The notes under the pieces are model-generated. The model did not search any database. It worked only from the letters and a program-made list of their open reading frames with translations, and was not told where the DNA came from. Positions 6,480-8,896 of a DNA stretch of 8,896 nucleotides are shown here, in pieces. Location: positions 1 through 8,896 of the forward strand of contig CAAFJY010000009.1 in assembly GCA_900763355.1 (NCBI GenBank). The letters run 5' to 3'. The stretch's first letter is position 1. Each line of letters starts with the position of its first letter. The DNA comes from Clostridia bacterium (lineage in GTDB: Bacteria; Bacillota; Clostridia; Oscillospirales; Butyricicoccaceae). The position numbers and the translations under genes are program-made.

Positions 6480-6529
6480 AAAACTTGTATATCCCACTTC
6501 GGCCTTGCCGGACAACAGGAGGTCCCCCT

Positions 6530-7393
6530 ATGGAAGAAAAGCAGATCCTGCATCAGATCATCGACAGCTGCGACGACGCCCTCCGGGACGTGTTTCTCCG
6601 CCGCATGGAGATCGCCGTCAAGCTCACCCGCCTGGATGACGAGGGGGCTTCCATTTATGACCGGGATCGGGAACAGGACGTGCTGCGGCATGTCACCTCC
6701 GGTCTCTCACCGGAGCTGACGGTGAAGGCCAACTCCCTCTGGCGCAGCCTCATGCGCATGAGCCGCGGCAAGCAGTATCGCTATGTGATTTCCAACCGTC
6801 CCCAGCTCCTGCTCACCCACGAGCACGATCTGGAGCCCCAGGCCAAGGAAGACGGCCTGGTCCTCTGCCCGGAGGAGATGGCCCGGACGGTCTCGGCCAC
6901 CCTGGGGCTGGAGGTGCAGCCCTGCCACTCCATCCCCGCCACCATCGAAGCGCTCCTTCAGGGGCAAGGAGATTTTGCAGCCCTGGTGGTCAACAGCTTT
7001 TATGACACCGAGTGGCTCTACAGCATGATCTATCAGCAGCCGATCTACATCAACGCCTTCATCCCTCTGCCCGACGGACGGATGCTGGCGCTCTTTTCCA
7101 AAAAGCTCTATGCCGACCCGGAAAACAGCATCGTCAGCGTGGCCTTCTCCATCCGCATGGACCAGACCGGCGACCTGTCCCAGACCCTGGCCGTCTTTGC
7201 CGAGGCCAAGCTCAACGTGGAATATTTCCGGGTCAAAACCGACAACATCGACTACGACGACCAGCAGCAGATCAACATCGTCTTTGCCGAGCTGTCCGGC
7301 TCCCTGACCTCCATCGCCTCCCGCTCCGCCTTCCTCCAGCTGCAGCAGGAGCTGGCCTTTTTCCGTATCATCGGCTTCCGAAGAAGCTACTGA
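6530..7393 (+). CDS. degenerate chorismate mutase / prephenate dehydratase-like / ACT protein
   Basis: A 287-aa protein; normal bifunctional P-proteins have about 360-390 aa. Residues 1-88 match the AroQ chorismate mutase helices (RRMEIAV 24-30, IYDRDREQDVL 42-52, RGKQY 79-83). The arginine corresponding to E. coli R11 appears to be H8, and the position of K39 is L35 or D36; R28-, D48-, R51-, E52- and Q88-like residues remain. Residues about 93-195 align with only part of prephenate dehydratase: ALVVNS (151-156) for the usual IENS, and GRMLALFS (183-190) where the catalytic TRF should be, with the second subdomain missing. Residues 199-287 resemble an ACT domain, but ESRP reads RVKT (234-237) and GALV reads GDLS (214-217). 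The start is ATG 6530, with AGGAGG 7 bases upstream; TTG 6485 would fall at or before the transcription start. It is monocistronic with its own promoter and terminator. A regulatory role, or an altered mutase, is inference. Confidence 0.8.
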   Translation: MEEKQILHQIIDSCDDALRDVFLRRMEIAVKLTRLDDEGASIYDRDREQDVLRHVTSGLSPELTVKANSLWRSLMRMSRGKQYRYVISNRPQLLLTHEHDLEPQAKEDGLVLCPEEMARTVSATLGLEVQPCHSIPATIEALLQGQGDFAALVVNSFYDTEWLYSMIYQQPIYINAFIPLPDGRMLALFSKKLYADPENSIVSVAFSIRMDQTGDLSQTLAVFAEAKLNVEYFRVKTDNIDYDDQQQINIVFAELSGSLTSIASRSAFLQLQQELAFFRIIGFRRSY

Positions 7394-7412
7394 TCCAGCG
7401 CGCACCTCACCT

Positions 7413-7443
7413 GCCCGGGCAGCATTTGCCCGGGCGTTTTTTT
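7413..7443 (+). terminator. intrinsic terminator after the PheA-like gene
   Basis: GCCCGGGCA (7413-7421) pairs perfectly with TGCCCGGGC (7427-7435) around a five-base loop and is followed by G and seven T residues. It lies 19 bases after the stop codon. Confidence 0.93.
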
Positions 7444-7470
7444 GCGGGAAAAAGTGCGGGGAGAAAAGTT

Positions 7471-7528
7471 CTGCGCGCCCGCGGCTTCCCCTCCCCCCGT
7501 AGGGGCGCGCACTGCGCGCCCGCGGCTT
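7471..7528. repeat. 17-bp direct repeat with embedded GC-rich palindrome
   Basis: CTGCGCGCCCGCGGCTT is at 7471-7487 and again at 7512-7528. Between them, GGGCGCGC (7503-7510) and GCGCGCCC (7514-7521) form an 8-bp stem with a three-base loop, preceded by CCCGTAGG. This looks like a short dispersed palindromic repeat of the kind found between genes in GC-rich Firmicutes; whether it recurs in this genome cannot be seen from the window. Confidence 0.55.
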
Positions 7529-7547
7529 TCCGATACAGCCCGCAGGG

Positions 7548-7571
7548 CCCGGCCCATGGCCCGGCCCATGG
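7548..7571. repeat. two-copy 12-bp tandem repeat
   Basis: CCCGGCCCATGG occurs twice without a gap (7548-7559 and 7560-7571). Each unit contains the palindrome CCATGG. No function is evident; it lies in the intergenic stretch 7444-7583, just before a minus-strand terminator. Confidence 0.6.
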
Positions 7572-7583
7572 CGTCCGGCGTAC

Positions 7584-7612
7584 AAAAAAGCGCCCCGGTG
7601 AGGGGCGCTTTT
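7584..7612 (-). terminator. intrinsic terminator of the SleB-type hydrolase gene
   Basis: AAAAGCGCCCC (7586-7596) and GGGGCGCTTTT (7602-7612) form an 11-bp perfect stem with a five-base loop. On the minus strand the 3' arm runs into six T residues (7589-7584). It starts 18 bases beyond the hydrolase stop codon. Confidence 0.9.
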
Positions 7613-7630
7613 GCTTTGCATTTTTCGCTT

Positions 7631-8617
7631 TTAGAGATAGAATGCGTGGCCGCTGATGGTGGTGTAATAGGTGCGGTTCCGCCCCGCCCAGGACCGGGCG
7701 GCGCTGGCGGCGCTGACGAAATAGAAGCAGCCGGGAGCGGTCTCATATCCCTCCAGCGCCAGCTTGGCAGCCAGATAGCACTGCTCCGTGGGCTCCCGCA
7801 GGATCTTGGTGGAGGACCGGGTGACGAACTGGACCCCGTGCCGGGTGTCGAAGATGACTCCCTCGGCGGTGCTGGGGAAGCCCGCGGACTTCATCCGGTT
7901 GATGACCACGTTGGCCACGCCCACCTTGCCGTCCAGAGGCTGGTTGCCCGCCTCGTGGTAGATGATCCGGGCCAGCCAGAGCAGATCGCTCTGGTCATAG
8001 TAGGTGCTCCCGCTTTCCAGCAGATCCCCGCCGGTGAGGGTGACGGTGTCCATTGCCCCGTCCCAGGCCACCTGGGCGGAGAAGACCTTGGCCGCCGCGC
8101 GGACGGGGATCATGGTGCTGCCCTCCACCGTGCGGCAGGGGGTGTCCATATACCAGCAGCGGCTGTTGGCCCGGACCAGGCGGCTGTTCACCGTGAAGAC
8201 GGCTTCCAGCTCGGCCCCCCGGGTGACCGTGATGGTCCCAGCGGCCTGGTTCCAGCTCACCTGACAGCCCATGGCCTCGAAAAAGCCCCGGACGGGCACA
8301 TAGGTGACCCCGTCCACCCCCCGGGCATAGGCCTCCAGCGCCAGGGTCTCACCGTTAAAGACCACGGTGACGGCGTTGGGGTCCACCACTGCGGGAGCGG
8401 GCTCCTGGGCCTCCTCTTCCAGCAGCTGATCCACCGCTTCCAGGAGTTCTTTCTCCTCCTCCACGGCCTGGGAGAGCTCGCTGTCCAGCAGGGTCTCGCT
8501 CTCCTGGGCGGGAGTCTCCGGCACGCTGTCGGCGGTGTTCTCGGCGCGGACGGCCGCAGGCATCACCGTCATGGCGGCGCACAGGGCTGCGGCCAGGATC
8601 CGTTTGTATCGTATCAT
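7631..8617 (-). CDS. secreted SleB-family cell wall hydrolase with copper-amine-oxidase-N-type domain
   Basis: A 328-aa exported protein. Residues 1-25 are a signal peptide (MIRYKR basic start, hydrophobic core, probable cleavage after AAVRA). Residues about 28-80 form an acidic, Glu-rich linker (EEEKELLEAVDQLLEEE) with coiled-coil character. Residues about 82-197 look like the copper amine oxidase N-terminal-like domain common in Firmicute surface proteins, with two repeats of the VTYVPVRGFFEAMG / STMIPVRAAAKVFS type. Residues about 208-328 are the Hydrolase_2/SleB domain: LLWLARIIYHEAGNQPLDGK with likely catalytic E222, VANVVINRM, GVQFV and the ending SGHAFYL. SleB enzymes are lytic transglycosylases acting on peptidoglycan, often spore cortex. 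A sigma-A-type promoter here suggests vegetative expression, so a general wall-remodelling role is as likely. The start is ATG 8617; AAGGAAG lies about 10 bases upstream, rather far. Monocistronic. Confidence 0.92.
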   Translation of the reverse strand: MIRYKRILAAALCAAMTVMPAAVRAENTADSVPETPAQESETLLDSELSQAVEEEKELLEAVDQLLEEEAQEPAPAVVDPNAVTVVFNGETLALEAYARGVDGVTYVPVRGFFEAMGCQVSWNQAAGTITVTRGAELEAVFTVNSRLVRANSRCWYMDTPCRTVEGSTMIPVRAAAKVFSAQVAWDGAMDTVTLTGGDLLESGSTYYDQSDLLWLARIIYHEAGNQPLDGKVGVANVVINRMKSAGFPSTAEGVIFDTRHGVQFVTRSSTKILREPTEQCYLAAKLALEGYETAPGCFYFVSAASAARSWAGRNRTYYTTISGHAFYL

Positions 8618-8663
8618 GCAATACTCACTTCCTTTTGATGCGTTGTAACACTTTCGTTGTCGT

Positions 8664-8681
8664 TGTTACTGAATTGTAACA
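8664..8681. promoter_or_regulatory. perfect dyad at the hydrolase transcription start, probable operator
   Basis: TGTTAC-TGAATT-GTAACA is a perfect inverted repeat with 6-bp arms and a 6-bp spacer. TTGTAACA occurs again at 8643-8650, and CGTTGT occurs three times (8641-8646, 8655-8660, 8661-8666). The dyad begins at the predicted +1 of the hydrolase promoter and extends downstream, a classical repressor position. The regulator is unknown. Confidence 0.6.
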
Positions 8682-8687
8682 GTGCCT

Positions 8688-8715
8688 ATCTTACCACAAA
8701 AACGGGAATTGTCAA
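8688..8715 (-). promoter_or_regulatory. sigma-A-type promoter of the SleB-type hydrolase gene
   Basis: On the minus strand, TTGACA (8715-8710, full consensus) and TAAGAT (8693-8688) are separated by 16 bases. The predicted start near 8681 gives a leader of about 63 bases containing the dyad and the CGTTGT repeats. Confidence 0.82.
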
Positions 8716-8896
8716 CCCGACGCCGCCCCGGGAGAGGGCTTTTCGGGACAATTTTGGTGAGCTTTCACGAAATTTTCTTAAGAAATTCGTTCAGAATTCC
8801 CCGTCTTTTTGGTAGTTTTTCCGGACAGCGAAGGGTTATTCCTCCATCCCAGGAAGAGATTTTCGCGGTTTTTCAGCAGATTTTTCCCACCGGCGG
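8716..8896. other. intergenic or gene-edge region, no supported gene
   Basis: No start with a ribosome binding site is visible on either strand. Two minus-strand frames are open from the window edge, one ending at 8836 and one at about 8779, and either could be the 3' end of a gene outside the window, but neither reads as a recognisable family. An imperfect palindrome is at 8767-8790, with the perfect core TTTCTTAAGAAA at 8774-8785. Confidence 0.4.

Noticed and set aside
6485..6529. TTG start of the PheA-like gene at 6485
   Set aside because: It falls at or just before the predicted transcription start (about 6486); ATG 6530 has AGGAGG at ideal spacing.
7442..8638. Plus-strand open frame of 398 codons opposite the hydrolase gene
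   Set aside because: It is antisense to a clear signal-peptide/SleB protein, starts in a terminator and repeat zone, and shows no domain.
8779..8896. Possible 3' end of a minus-strand gene entering from the right edge
   Set aside because: Two frames are open for about 20 and 38 codons, too short to choose between, with no recognisable motif and no terminator after either stop.

Overview
The window is a GC-rich stretch of bacterial chromosome (clearly above 55% G+C by eye) carrying housekeeping genes. AGGAGG-type ribosome binding sites, sigma-A-type promoters, a type II pantothenate kinase, a class Ic aspartate aminotransferase, a TSCPD-domain protein and a SleB-type cell wall hydrolase together suggest a GC-rich member of the Eubacteriales, probably an Oscillospiraceae-like gut Firmicute. 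That placement is an inference. I see no phage, IS element, CRISPR array, tRNA or rRNA.

Layout: (1) Positions 68-1180 (+) hold ychF, followed by a strong intrinsic terminator whose 3' arm and U-tract contain the ribosome binding site and TTG start of the next gene. (2) Positions 1260-1979 (+) hold a membrane-anchored TPR protein with a chitobiase-type beta-sandwich and a CxxC tail. (3) Positions 1980-2250 are non-coding and dense in hairpins, ending in a 17-bp perfect bidirectional terminator. (4) Positions 6250-2253 (-) form a compact five-gene operon: TSCPD protein, asnS, coaW, aspartate aminotransferase, and a 54-aa two-helix membrane miniprotein that a length-limited ORF search would miss. 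Gaps are 31, 37, 1 and 2 bases. (5) Positions 6251-6529 are a divergent regulatory region with one good promoter on each strand and a large inverted repeat between them. (6) Positions 6530-7393 (+) hold a monocistronic chorismate mutase / prephenate dehydratase / ACT-like protein that looks catalytically degenerate in all parts, closed by a strong terminator. (7) Positions 7444-7583 hold short GC-rich repeats. (8) Positions 8617-7631 (-) hold a secreted SleB-family hydrolase with its own promoter, a perfect dyad at the predicted transcription start, and its own terminator. (9) Positions 8716-8896 carry no gene I can support.

How the genes fit together: the central operon joins protein synthesis (AsnRS), CoA synthesis (pantothenate kinase) and aspartate metabolism (aminotransferase). 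Aspartate is the precursor of asparagine and, in many bacteria, of the beta-alanine in pantothenate, so an Asp/Asn/CoA theme is possible but unproven. The other genes look like independent units. I did not find a clear new multi-gene system. The most interesting items are the degenerate PheA-like protein, the gene whose start lies inside a terminator, the membrane miniprotein, and the structured intergenic DNA.
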